Assembly (NCBI RefSeq): GCF_025154055.1
Contig: NZ_JAOALK010000028.1
Coordinates: forward strand, 1-35,581
Direction: 5' to 3'
Length of the DNA stretch: 35,581 nt
Source: Aquibacillus koreensis
Lineage (GTDB): Bacteria; Bacillota; Bacilli; Bacillales; Amphibacillaceae
The notes under the pieces were generated by a model that did no database searches, was not told where the DNA came from, and worked only from the letters and a program-made list of their open reading frames with translations. Made by a program: the position numbers and the translations under genes. Shown here piece after piece: positions 15,914-22,853 of the stretch. The first letter of the stretch is position 1; each line of letters begins with the position of its first letter.

Positions 15914-16153
15914 ATGGCATTTGTAATCTTAGAACCATGTCAAACAGAAAAAGCAGGAGAATGTGCAACGGTATGTCCAGTTGATTGCATAGAAGAAGGA
16001 CCTGACCAGTTTTATATTGACCCAGATATTTGTATCGATTGCGGGGCGTGTGTGTCTGTTTGTCCAGTCGACGCAATTGTAGAAGAATACGACTTAACAC
16101 CAGAACAAGAGCCATTCCTTGAGAAGGCTGAGAAGTTCTTTGAAAATAGGTAG
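15914..16153 (+). CDS. 7Fe ferredoxin ([3Fe-4S][4Fe-4S])
   Basis: This 79-residue electron carrier has cysteines at 9, 17, 21, 25, 40, 43, 46 and 50. The spacing matches Azotobacter ferredoxin I offset by one: Cys9, Cys17 and Cys50 would hold the 3Fe-4S cluster, Cys21, Cys40, Cys43 and Cys46 the 4Fe-4S cluster, and Cys25 is the extra cysteine. The signatures are CATVCPVDC and CIDCGACVSVCPVDAI. It ends in an acidic helix. AAGGAGG at the end of the upstream gene is its ribosome site. It is co-transcribed with the FMN reductase, and probably with the membrane protein that follows. Confidence 0.93.
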   Translation: MAFVILEPCQTEKAGECATVCPVDCIEEGPDQFYIDPDICIDCGACVSVCPVDAIVEEYDLTPEQEPFLEKAEKFFENR

Positions 16154-16195
16154 AAGAGGTAGGACGAACGATTAACATAGATGGAGGAAAGTGAA

Positions 16196-16675
16196 GTGGA
16201 GCTATTCACCTCTTTGAAAAATAGTTTGCTTTTGCCTAAAAAAGAAGCGCTATTTCGATTGAACCGTATCAGTATGCGAAATACAATTGTGTATGTATTT
16301 GTTCTTATGTTTTTACTTCTTTTACCGGATAGCTTAATGGGAATGATGGAGTCACAAAATAGGCCGGAGGGAATCGACCCAAGCATATTTATCATCCAAA
16401 TGGTTGTATTTTATCCTTTGATGATTCTTTTTGTTGCGATCACGTTGGTATCGGTGTTGGCTGGCTTTGCCCTCTTGTTAAAACAGTTGCTTAGGCGAAA
16501 ACTTAAGTATCAACAGTTATGGAAAATGACGGCTTATGCTATGACCATTCCATTCACGATCTATGCAATCTTAAGTACGATTGGTTTAGATTATGGCATT
16601 GTGACGATTCTTTTAATCGGTGGCCTCTATTACCTACTCTACAAAATGATTGTGATCTATCCGAAGGTTGGATAA
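16196..16675 (+). CDS. Putative membrane protein (DUF1189/Yip1-like)
   Basis: This product of about 160 residues begins with a short cytoplasmic stretch (VELFTSLKNSLLLPKKEALFR) and has four or five hydrophobic segments: about 25-45, 65-95, 115-130 and 135-155. A charged loop, RRKLKYQQLWKMTAYAMTIPF, resembles the DUF1189/Yip1 proteins of Bacillus, though it is shorter than most. An ATG at 16181 lacks a ribosome site, while GGAGG at 16183-16187 is eight bases before GTG 16196, so I use the GTG. It lies 42 bases after ferredoxin. Function is unknown; anchoring of the redox proteins is possible but unproven. Confidence 0.72.
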   Translation: MELFTSLKNSLLLPKKEALFRLNRISMRNTIVYVFVLMFLLLLPDSLMGMMESQNRPEGIDPSIFIIQMVVFYPLMILFVAITLVSVLAGFALLLKQLLRRKLKYQQLWKMTAYAMTIPFTIYAILSTIGLDYGIVTILLIGGLYYLLYKMIVIYPKVG

Positions 16676-16724
16676 AGTACTTGGACAGGGGAATTATACC
16701 CTTGTCCAAGTACTTTACTCATGC
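16672..16724. terminator. Bidirectional stem-loop between convergent genes
   Basis: AAGTACTTGGACAGGG pairs with CCCTTGTCCAAGTACTT with a single mismatch, around AATTATA. It separates the membrane-protein gene from the convergent DGC-domain gene. T runs are weak on both sides. Confidence 0.75.
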
Positions 16725-16731
16725 TTTTTTG

Positions 16732-17091
16732 TCAAAAACCACTACGTTCTAAAATTTCATTGTAAGCTTTCTCTGTCAAAACAGGATCCGGATCAACCCC
16801 TTTTTTCTTCGGTACATCAAAATCAGCAAGAATAAAGTGATGCATGGGTTCTACATCATGTCTAGCTAATGAATGTTTACAACAGGATAAGATACATCCA
16901 TCAATCGCTAGGATGTCTCTACCTGATTGTGCCGTTTTTACCAAGGATTTAACATCCCCACCTACCCCTGCAATGCAAGACATTTCCGCCATCCCTTTTC
17001 GATCCATCTTCATTGCTATTTGGTTTGCTGTCTGTGCAGCTGATGAACATCCAGAACATGAATAAACGATTGGTAAATTTGATTTCCTCAT
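16732..17091 (-). CDS. DGC-domain putative zinc-binding protein
   Basis: This 119-residue small soluble protein is rich in cysteine: Cys12 and Cys15 (YSCSGCSSAAQ), Cys39 (MSCIAGVGG), Cys66 in the name-giving Asp-Gly-Cys (AIDGCILSCCKHSL), and Cys70 and Cys71 with His73. This pattern identifies the DGC family, thought to bind zinc. The C-terminal half is KKKGVDPDPVLTEKAYNEIL. ATG 17091 follows GGGAGGAGAAAT. It is convergent with the ferredoxin operon. The biological role of the family is not established, and I add none. Confidence 0.85.
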   Translation of the reverse strand: MRKSNLPIVYSCSGCSSAAQTANQIAMKMDRKGMAEMSCIAGVGGDVKSLVKTAQSGRDILAIDGCILSCCKHSLARHDVEPMHHFILADFDVPKKKGVDPDPVLTEKAYNEILERSGF

Positions 17092-17183
17092 ATTTCTCCT
17101 CCCTTATTTTTATTTTTCTAAAAATTCGCACAGTATAACTCTAAATGATTTGTAGACAGAAAACTGTGAGGAGAGTCACTGAT

Positions 17184-17267
17184 ATGACAAATTATTTAAC
17201 AAATCACCCTCGTCTGAAGAACTACAGATGTTATTTTATTCCCGTGTTAAAAATTTGGGAGATATGA
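17184..17267 (+). CDS. Small protein, 27 residues, uncertain
   Basis: ATG 17184 is preceded by GTGAGGAG with ten-base spacing. The product, MTNYLTNHPRLKNYRCYFIP plus seven residues, has no recognised family and no membrane segment. It is called only because of the ribosome site and its place in a run of tiny genes. A chance open frame remains possible. Confidence 0.3.
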   Translation: MTNYLTNHPRLKNYRCYFIPVLKIWEI

Positions 17268-17339
17268 GGCAAACGCCCTTCCATATTAGCCTTTTTGCAA
17301 TAGTATAATAAGGAATCAAGTGAAAAAGGAGGCTAAAAG

Positions 17340-17447
17340 ATGGGTGAAACATACGGCTATGGTGGTGGCTTCGCATTGATCGTTGTCTTGTTTATCCTTC
17401 TAATTATTATTGGTACTTCTTATGTAGGAGGATATGGCGCATACTAA
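17340..17447 (+). CDS. YjcZ family sporulation protein
   Basis: This 35-residue single-span membrane protein has the family pattern: a Gly/Tyr-rich N-terminus (ETYGYGGG), the conserved [15 protein letters not shown] segment, and a Gly/Tyr end (GGYGAY). Related small YjcZ/YosA-type proteins are made during sporulation. ATG 17340 follows AAAAAGGAGGCTAAAAG. Two paralogues lie 10 kb away at 27399 and 27555. A terminator follows, so it is transcribed alone. Confidence 0.9.
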   Translation: MGETYGYGGGFALIVVLFILLIIIGTSYVGGYGAY

Positions 17448-17462
17448 TAATTAAATGTAGGG

Positions 17463-17510
17463 TAAGGGGTATGACAAAGGAGACTTTGTTATATCCCTTA
17501 TTTATTTTTT
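17463..17510 (+). terminator. Terminator of the YjcZ gene
   Basis: A long stem joins TAAGGG and ACAAAG on the left with CTTTGT and CCCTTA on the right, loop GAGA, followed by TTTATTTTTT. Confidence 0.85.
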
Positions 17511-17602
17511 GTGGATGTCTCCTCCAAGGACATATATGACAAGCAACAAACCCTCATGTAGGCATATGTTATGTATTATGCTGAAATTGAGGAGTGATTG
17601 GG

Positions 17603-17680
17603 GTGGAAGAAAGAACGCATAATAAGTATCAGATGAATTATCGTTTTTACCCGGCGGAAAGTGATGAAGTTATATTGTGA
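17603..17680 (+). CDS. Small protein, 25 residues, uncertain
   Basis: GTG 17603 follows TTGAGGAGTGATTGG. The product begins MEERTHNKYQMNYRFYPAES and is hydrophilic with several Tyr and Glu. No family is recognised. It is listed because of the ribosome site and its location among small genes. Confidence 0.35.
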   Translation: MEERTHNKYQMNYRFYPAESDEVIL

Positions 17681-17750
17681 TTTGCGACTAATCGAAGTAT
17701 GATAAATTCACATATATGTTTTTTGAGAATTTAATTTATGAGGTGAATTC

Positions 17751-18026
17751 GTGAAGGTATATCTAATCATTACTCAAATTCTATACGTAATTACTTTATT
17801 ACCATGGCTGGCTATCTGGGGACTGTCTTTTATGAGCTTTGATATGGGAGTCAATGTTTATAATGCATCGTTCGTATTAAGCATAACTCTATATCCTGTT
17901 GCAATCATAATTGGCTCGATATTGGCATGGGGGTTTCGATCAAAAAAGAAGCGGTTTGCTATCATTATTAATCTATTACCTTTACTATGGATAATTAGTT
18001 TTTTCGGTTTTATGATAATTTACTGA
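17751..18026 (+). CDS. Small membrane protein, three predicted spans
   Basis: This 91-residue protein is mostly hydrophobic: spans at about 3-26, 40-60 and 68-90, with the positive loop RSKKKR (residues 63-68) likely cytoplasmic. GTG 17751 has ATGAGGTGAATTC upstream. It resembles many small uncharacterised Bacillaceae membrane proteins, and no motif points to a function. It stands between other small genes, without a clear terminator. Confidence 0.72.
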   Translation: MKVYLIITQILYVITLLPWLAIWGLSFMSFDMGVNVYNASFVLSITLYPVAIIIGSILAWGFRSKKKRFAIIINLLPLLWIISFFGFMIIY

Positions 18027-18167
18027 TAACTGAACATCGGGTTTATAATTAAAAAAGGAGATTGAATTTCTAACCTTCGAATAGATATTCTCGAGTATGC
18101 TTATTTTTATTAATCTTTACTTTCATTAAAAAGGAGAACTTTAAGAAATAGGAGGATAACACCAGCC

Positions 18168-18323
18168 ATGCTAAAAATTGTCGATCGTCTAGCAGAACTA
18201 ATCTATGCTATTTTCACTATTATATTAAGGCCATTTAGTTATATCCTTGCAGGGGGCATTATTGTTGCTACACCACTTTACTTGATTGTATGGATTATAG
18301 AGTTCTACACGACATCGATGTAA
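18168..18323 (+). CDS. Small membrane protein, 51 residues
   Basis: The product starts MLKIVDRLAELIYAIFTI and carries one or two hydrophobic segments (about 8-24 and 27-46), ending EFYTTSM. GGAGG at 18151-18155 precedes ATG 18168 by 12 bases, a little far, which lowers confidence. The start of the protein is amphipathic. Function is unknown. A bidirectional terminator follows. Confidence 0.6.
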   Translation: MLKIVDRLAELIYAIFTIILRPFSYILAGGIIVATPLYLIVWIIEFYTTSM

Positions 18324-18337
18324 ATGAAAACATAAAA

Positions 18338-18365
18338 AGACTGCCGTAAAATACGACAGCCTTTA
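18338..18365. terminator. Bidirectional terminator
   Basis: AGACTGCCG (18338-18346) pairs with CGACAGCCT (18354-18362) with one wobble. On the minus strand the stem is followed by TTTTTATG, so it serves the GH120 gene as well as the small membrane protein gene. Confidence 0.78.
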
Positions 18366-18374
18366 AACAATACT

Positions 18375-20297
18375 TTATCCCCAAACTTTAATTCGATTTT
18401 TACCAGCTTTTAAACCAACAAGTGGGCCTAAAACGCTCTTATCTTCTCGAACATTTCCTAGAAGATCTGTATCTACAATAACTGCACTTCCATCAGGATT
18501 TTCAAAGTCTGCATCAACAATTCGTACTCTTTCTAACGTATCTGTTGAGTGTACTTCGCCAACCATGTTTTCAAAACCATCTGGAAGCGTAATGGAAAGA
18601 TAGACTTCATTTCCATCTTCACTGATTTCAATTTCTGGATTGAATGTTTCTGCCACTAGTCGATCATTTTCTCTTTCAAACGACTCCGCGCCATGGAAGT
18701 AAGCATTATTGTTAATATAAACAGGTTGCTCTACGTTGTTAAATTGTTCATGGTCGCCGTCTTCACGGTGTACCGTATTGATGTATTCCTCAAGTGATGT
18801 CGTATAACCGTTAAAATGTGCCGTACCAACATTTTCAATACCTTCGTCACCAACGAAAATGTTATTGAAGAAGCGGTCATCCCCACCATAAACAACAGCA
18901 AATCCAGTCACTTCAGTACTATGTGGTGCATGATATGGCGTGGAGCGATCGAGCATTTTGCGTTGTACCATTTTTCCACGAATAATATTATTGATATAGG
19001 CTCCACCTTGGGCGTGATTGTCTAGCGCATAATCGGCAGTTAAAATGTTGTGATCTACAATATAAGGACCACTACTTACTTCAACAAACAAGTCACGATT
19101 ATTTCGGTAGAATATGTTTCTGCTCACTCTTGTTCCTTGGGTTTGCCAATCTAACCACGTGCCTAGGGAGCAATCATGGATGCGGTTGTCATGAATTTGT
19201 ACGTCAATCGCTGCGTGTAACTTAATACCGGCAATTTCGTGTCCGTAAAATTCACGTTTAAGTGCAATATTATAAATATGGTTATTATAAATTTCACTGA
19301 AAACACAACCAAGGTGACCAACGATCCCATTTTGACCACAATCATAGATGGTATTGTTTCGAATGATATGCGATCCAATCTTTTCTTTACTCCATCCAGC
19401 TTTTTGAGCAAGAAAAACAGATTCTAATTGGTATTGATAACCTGGCTTATCTCTGCGCTTTGTCCGAAAGTTGTTACCAGTTGATGCTTCCTTTCCGATA
19501 CTAATCGCACTACATTTAGAGTCATGGATAATGTTATCCTCAATGATCCAACCTTTACTCCAATGCGGTCCGATTAGACCAGGCTGGTCAGCGGTAGGTG
19601 GTGTCCATGGCGTTGCAGCTTGTGCCATTTCAAAACCTCTCACCGTAATATAATTTATGCCAGTCTCTTCGGGATAAAAAACACATTTTCTTACGTTGAT
19701 TTCGACTAATTCTTCATTTGGATTAGAATCCTGGAAGTTAGCATAAATCGTTGTATGTTTATCATCAACATCAGCTAACCAAACATATTGTGTCTGCTCG
19801 GGTTGATGTGCAGGTACAACTGTCTTAGTCCAATGATCTAACACTTCAGTTTTCTTCGTAGGATTATGTAACTCCTCCATTGTTTCAGCCTCGTAAAAAG
19901 ACTTGCCATTGAGGTACACATCACCTAAATGTCTGCCAGGATTGTACACTACCCAATCTCCAAATATTTTTTCTGTATATGGGTTGTAATCGCCAAAAAA
20001 TTCATTAGAGATGACAGCTTTCCAAACTGTTCCTTCGACTTGTTCCCAATCTTTAATTTGTTCGGAGCCTTTGATGACTACGCTTTCATTTTCGGCTGCT
20101 TGATACGTAATTCTTCTAAACTCACTTAATCCTGCATTTTTTGGTTTTACCCATTCACGGTATTCACCCCCATGGACAATAACGGTATCTCCTGCAACAG
20201 CAACAGTTGCTGCTTTATTGATGGTTAAGAAAGGATTCTCTTTTGTTCCCTCATTATGATCAGAACCATTTTTAGCTACATGATATTCAAAAGTCAT
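18375..20297 (-). CDS. GH120 family beta-xylosidase
   Basis: This 640-residue right-handed parallel beta-helix enzyme is closely similar, along its length, to Thermoanaerobacterium XylC, which founded glycoside hydrolase family 120 and releases xylose from xylo-oligosaccharides. The match is recalled, not searched: EYHVAKNGSD and GDTVIVHGGEYREWVKPK at the N-terminus, then GFEMAQAATPWTPPTADQPG and LKREFYGHEIAGIKLHAAID. Catalytic residues correspond to Asp383 in WLDWQTQG (nucleophile) and Glu406 in DLFVEVSSG (acid/base). No signal peptide is present, so it acts in the cytoplasm on imported oligosaccharides. ATG 20297 follows GAAGGAGGAAGTACA. The divergent AraC gene is the likely regulator. No transporter or xylose isomerase gene is near. 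Confidence 0.9.
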   Translation of the reverse strand: MTFEYHVAKNGSDHNEGTKENPFLTINKAATVAVAGDTVIVHGGEYREWVKPKNAGLSEFRRITYQAAENESVVIKGSEQIKDWEQVEGTVWKAVISNEFFGDYNPYTEKIFGDWVVYNPGRHLGDVYLNGKSFYEAETMEELHNPTKKTEVLDHWTKTVVPAHQPEQTQYVWLADVDDKHTTIYANFQDSNPNEELVEINVRKCVFYPEETGINYITVRGFEMAQAATPWTPPTADQPGLIGPHWSKGWIIEDNIIHDSKCSAISIGKEASTGNNFRTKRRDKPGYQYQLESVFLAQKAGWSKEKIGSHIIRNNTIYDCGQNGIVGHLGCVFSEIYNNHIYNIALKREFYGHEIAGIKLHAAIDVQIHDNRIHDCSLGTWLDWQTQGTRVSRNIFYRNNRDLFVEVSSGPYIVDHNILTADYALDNHAQGGAYINNIIRGKMVQRKMLDRSTPYHAPHSTEVTGFAVVYGGDDRFFNNIFVGDEGIENVGTAHFNGYTTSLEEYINTVHREDGDHEQFNNVEQPVYINNNAYFHGAESFERENDRLVAETFNPEIEISEDGNEVYLSITLPDGFENMVGEVHSTDTLERVRIVDADFENPDGSAVIVDTDLLGNVREDKSVLGPLVGLKAGKNRIKVWG

Positions 20298-20370
20298 TGT
20301 ACTTCCTCCTTCAAAACAAATCTAGCTTCATTATAGGAGTAAATAGTAATCCATTCTATTCTAAATATAG

Positions 20371-20376
20371 TATAAT
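20371..20376 (+). promoter_or_regulatory. Candidate -10 box for the AraC gene
   Basis: TATAAT lies 40 bases before the AraC start in the AT-rich gap between the divergent genes. No convincing -35 box is seen, as expected of a regulated promoter. Confidence 0.35.
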
Positions 20377-20415
20377 ATAAGACAATATTAGTGTTTATTA
20401 CAGGGGGATAGGTTT

Positions 20416-21171
20416 GTGGTCTTTTTTGAACATCACGGTGTAGAAGAAACAGAGTCCTTTCAATTTTTTCAACTAGTAAATTACAACTTTCCACTCCATT
20501 TTCACCGAGCTTATGAGCTAATTATCGTTAATGAGGGACAGTTGGAATTGTCAATTGACCAAAAAGACTACGTATTAGAGCAAAACGATCTCGCGTTTAT
20601 TTTTAATAATCAAATGCATGAATTTAGAACAACGGGCCATTCAAATATTACGATTGTTATTTTTACACCCGAATTAATTGGACATTTTTTTATGAATTAC
20701 AAGGGGTATATACCGGAGAATAATGTTATTCATTTACAGCGTGCGTCAGACTTGGATGCACTGAACTCTATTTATAGGCAAAAGAGCTTCTTGTATGATA
20801 TTTGCAGTACTTTAGTAGAAAATACTTCATTTGTTGCTGTTGAGAATTCAACAAAAACGAAGGTACTACATAAGATTCTACTTTATGTTGATGGACATTA
20901 TATGCACGAATGTACGCTAAAAGCTGTTTCTAAACATTTGCAATATGATTACCCTTACTTATCAAAGCTGTTTGTCCAAATGACCCACATGACTTTTACA
21001 GAATATCTAAATCATTATCGAATATCCCAGGCTTGTTATCTATTGAAAAATAGCCAACAAACGATAGGGGAGATTGCAATCAATTGTGGCTACAATAATC
21101 TACGCTCCTTTAACCGCAATTTCAAAAAAATAACGAACCACTCTCCGAAACAATATAGAGAGTTGCAGTAG
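20416..21171 (+). CDS. AraC family transcriptional regulator
   Basis: This 251-residue regulator has an N-terminal cupin-type sensor domain (about 1-130; FPLHFHRAYELIIVNEGQLEL is the barrel start) and a C-terminal double HTH domain (about 150-251). The first HTH is TLKAVSKHLQYDYPYLSKLF; the signature IGEIAINCGYNNLRSFNRNFKKITNHSPKQYR is the second. GTG 20416 follows CAGGGGGATAGGTTT. It is divergent from the GH120 gene with 118 bases between, so it probably activates it in response to a xylose-type sugar (inference). A repeat pair follows the stop. Confidence 0.9.
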   Translation: MVFFEHHGVEETESFQFFQLVNYNFPLHFHRAYELIIVNEGQLELSIDQKDYVLEQNDLAFIFNNQMHEFRTTGHSNITIVIFTPELIGHFFMNYKGYIPENNVIHLQRASDLDALNSIYRQKSFLYDICSTLVENTSFVAVENSTKTKVLHKILLYVDGHYMHECTLKAVSKHLQYDYPYLSKLFVQMTHMTFTEYLNHYRISQACYLLKNSQQTIGEIAINCGYNNLRSFNRNFKKITNHSPKQYRELQ

Positions 21172-21173
21172 TG

Positions 21174-21246
21174 TAAGCAGGGGGACGGTTCTTGCGTTTC
21201 CAGTATGGAAACACAAGAACCGTCCCTGCGTTTCCAAGAACTGTCC
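21174..21246. repeat. Dispersed 31-bp repeat, inverted pair plus fragment
   Basis: The forward unit (core at about 21180) ends in TTCTTGCGTTTCCA and the reverse unit begins TGGAAACACAAGAACCGTCC. One variable base differs between the arms, C against T, which would still pair as a G-U wobble on one strand. A third fragment, AAGAACTGTCCTC, follows. Confidence 0.85.
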
Positions 21247-21249
21247 TCA

Positions 21250-22020
21250 TTATTTTTTAAATAATCTTATAAACTTATGATATGGGCATTTGGATAAAGC
21301 GGTATCGTCATCTCGTAAATAATATTGTCGCCATTCAAAATTATCTTCCGCTCCATAACTGTTTAAATCAGGGTGCACATCAAGGCTGTCATATTTTTTT
21401 AATCTATTTCGCACGCCAGTTTTTATTTTGGAGGCATGTTTGGGTGATTGGTTGAACTCTTCTAACACCCATCGAGGTGTAATGGCGAGCATCATTACAT
21501 CAAAATACCGACTCTGTCTATTCACATGTGCAGGTGTTGCACAATACATAAAAAACCTCTCTCCGTGAAAGCAAAACTCCCAAATTGGATTATGTGGATC
21601 AGTGGGGATGTCTTCAGGCCAATCCACATCATCTATTTCATGTAAAGCACTTAGTTGTTTCCAAAATAATTGTTCATAATCTTCGACGGAATAGGAACTT
21701 TTCATATCTTTTGGCAAGTCATAAAACACAATGAGTGATGTGTAGTTTCCATATTCTCTTGAGGTTTCCGTATAATTACGTAACATATCTGCAAGATCGC
21801 TAATCGTTTCCTCGTTTCTAGGGTCTCCTACAAAACCATATCGCAATTGATTTGTGGAGAAGCCTATCGTTGCTGGAATACAAGGGAAGGGCTTTTGTTT
21901 ATCTGTCATTTTTCTCTCGAATCTTTCCAGTGTCTCACTTTCCCAATGCGCTAGTTCCTTCCTATTAGTGGGATTGTCTGTATATAGTACACTGATTATA
22001 ATCACCTCCAATAGCTCCAT
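21250..22020 (-). CDS. YqcI/YcgG family protein
   Basis: This protein of up to 256 residues belongs to the YqcI/YcgG family, whose function is unknown. Characteristic parts are PFPCIPATIGFSTNQLRYGF near residue 45, IWEFCFHGERFFMYCATPAHVNRQSR in the middle and the FEWRQYYLRDDD segment near the end. It is soluble, with several conserved Cys and His. The start is unclear: ATG 22020 has no ribosome site, while a perfect GGAGGTGATTATA lies 14 bases inside the frame. The true start could be a non-ATG codon near residues 6-9, so the first residues are doubtful. It is transcribed alone. Confidence 0.82.
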   Translation of the reverse strand: MELLEVIIISVLYTDNPTNRKELAHWESETLERFERKMTDKQKPFPCIPATIGFSTNQLRYGFVGDPRNEETISDLADMLRNYTETSREYGNYTSLIVFYDLPKDMKSSYSVEDYEQLFWKQLSALHEIDDVDWPEDIPTDPHNPIWEFCFHGERFFMYCATPAHVNRQSRYFDVMMLAITPRWVLEEFNQSPKHASKIKTGVRNRLKKYDSLDVHPDLNSYGAEDNFEWRQYYLRDDDTALSKCPYHKFIRLFKK

Positions 22021-22172
22021 ATAATGTATTCAGGTATGGTGTTATTGGGTGATTATCTTAAGTGAAAATGGGCTTGGGAGCTTTTACATAATTGAGGTGC
22101 TAAAATATAAAAAGCAACAATCTATTGTTTATTAAAGATTACCCTGATGACCGAAACGTAGGAGTGGTAAAG

Positions 22173-22790
22173 TTGGATAGCATTATTTTTGACTTGGATG
22201 GAACGTTGTGGGATTCAAGAAATACAATTGTGAATGCTTGGAATAAAGTAGTAAGTAGAGAAAAACAACTAGAGACACCGATTACAACTGATGATCTAAA
22301 ACAAGTGATGGGTTTGCCATATGATGAAGTCGGTAGAAGATTACTGCCGGACCTTGAACAAGACAAGCAACAGAAAGTCCTCAATGCTTGTTGTGAAATG
22401 GAAAATGAGTATTTGAGGAGATATGGTGGAGACTTGTATGAAACAGTAGAAGAAAGCTTAAAGTTATTATTCGAAAAATATCAACTTTATATCGTGAGTA
22501 ATTGCCAGGACGGTTATATTGAAGCCTTTTACACTTATCATAAGTTAGAAAAATATTTCCAAGATTATGAGAATCCAGGGAGAACAGGACTTTCGAAAGC
22601 TGAAAACATTAAGTTAGTTATGGAACGGAACGCTTTATCTGATCCAATTTATGTTGGTGATACTAAAGGTGACCAACAAGCTGCAAAAGAAGTGGGGATA
22701 CCTTTTGTTTATGCAAGCTATGGCTTTGGAAAAGTAAATAGATGTGATTTGGTTATTCATAAATTTGATCAGCTACTTGAACTAGTATAG
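22173..22790 (+). CDS. HAD superfamily hydrolase
   Basis: This 205-residue phosphatase is of the haloacid dehalogenase superfamily, phosphoglycolate-phosphatase-like subgroup. Motif I is IIFDLDGTLWDS, with nucleophile Asp7 and acid Asp9; motif II is YIVSNCQDGY; motif III is Lys in GLSKAENI; motif IV is YVGDTKGDQQAA. A helical cap lies between I and II. GTAGGAGTGG has good spacing to TTG 22173, so I use that start; the frame is open a further 48 bases upstream. The substrate, probably a small phosphorylated metabolite, is unknown. Confidence 0.88.
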   Translation: MDSIIFDLDGTLWDSRNTIVNAWNKVVSREKQLETPITTDDLKQVMGLPYDEVGRRLLPDLEQDKQQKVLNACCEMENEYLRRYGGDLYETVEESLKLLFEKYQLYIVSNCQDGYIEAFYTYHKLEKYFQDYENPGRTGLSKAENIKLVMERNALSDPIYVGDTKGDQQAAKEVGIPFVYASYGFGKVNRCDLVIHKFDQLLELV

Positions 22791-22822
22791 AGCAAACAAG
22801 TGGGTCAGTGACCATAAAAAAA

Positions 22823-22853
22823 TGGAAACAGGAGAACCGTCCCCCTGTTTCCA
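22823..22853 (-). repeat. Dispersed 31-bp repeat, single complete unit
   Basis: TGGAAACA and TGTTTCCA enclose GGAGAACCGTCCCCC: a full 8+15+8 unit in reverse orientation. It ends at the stop codon of the FNR-like gene. Confidence 0.88.
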
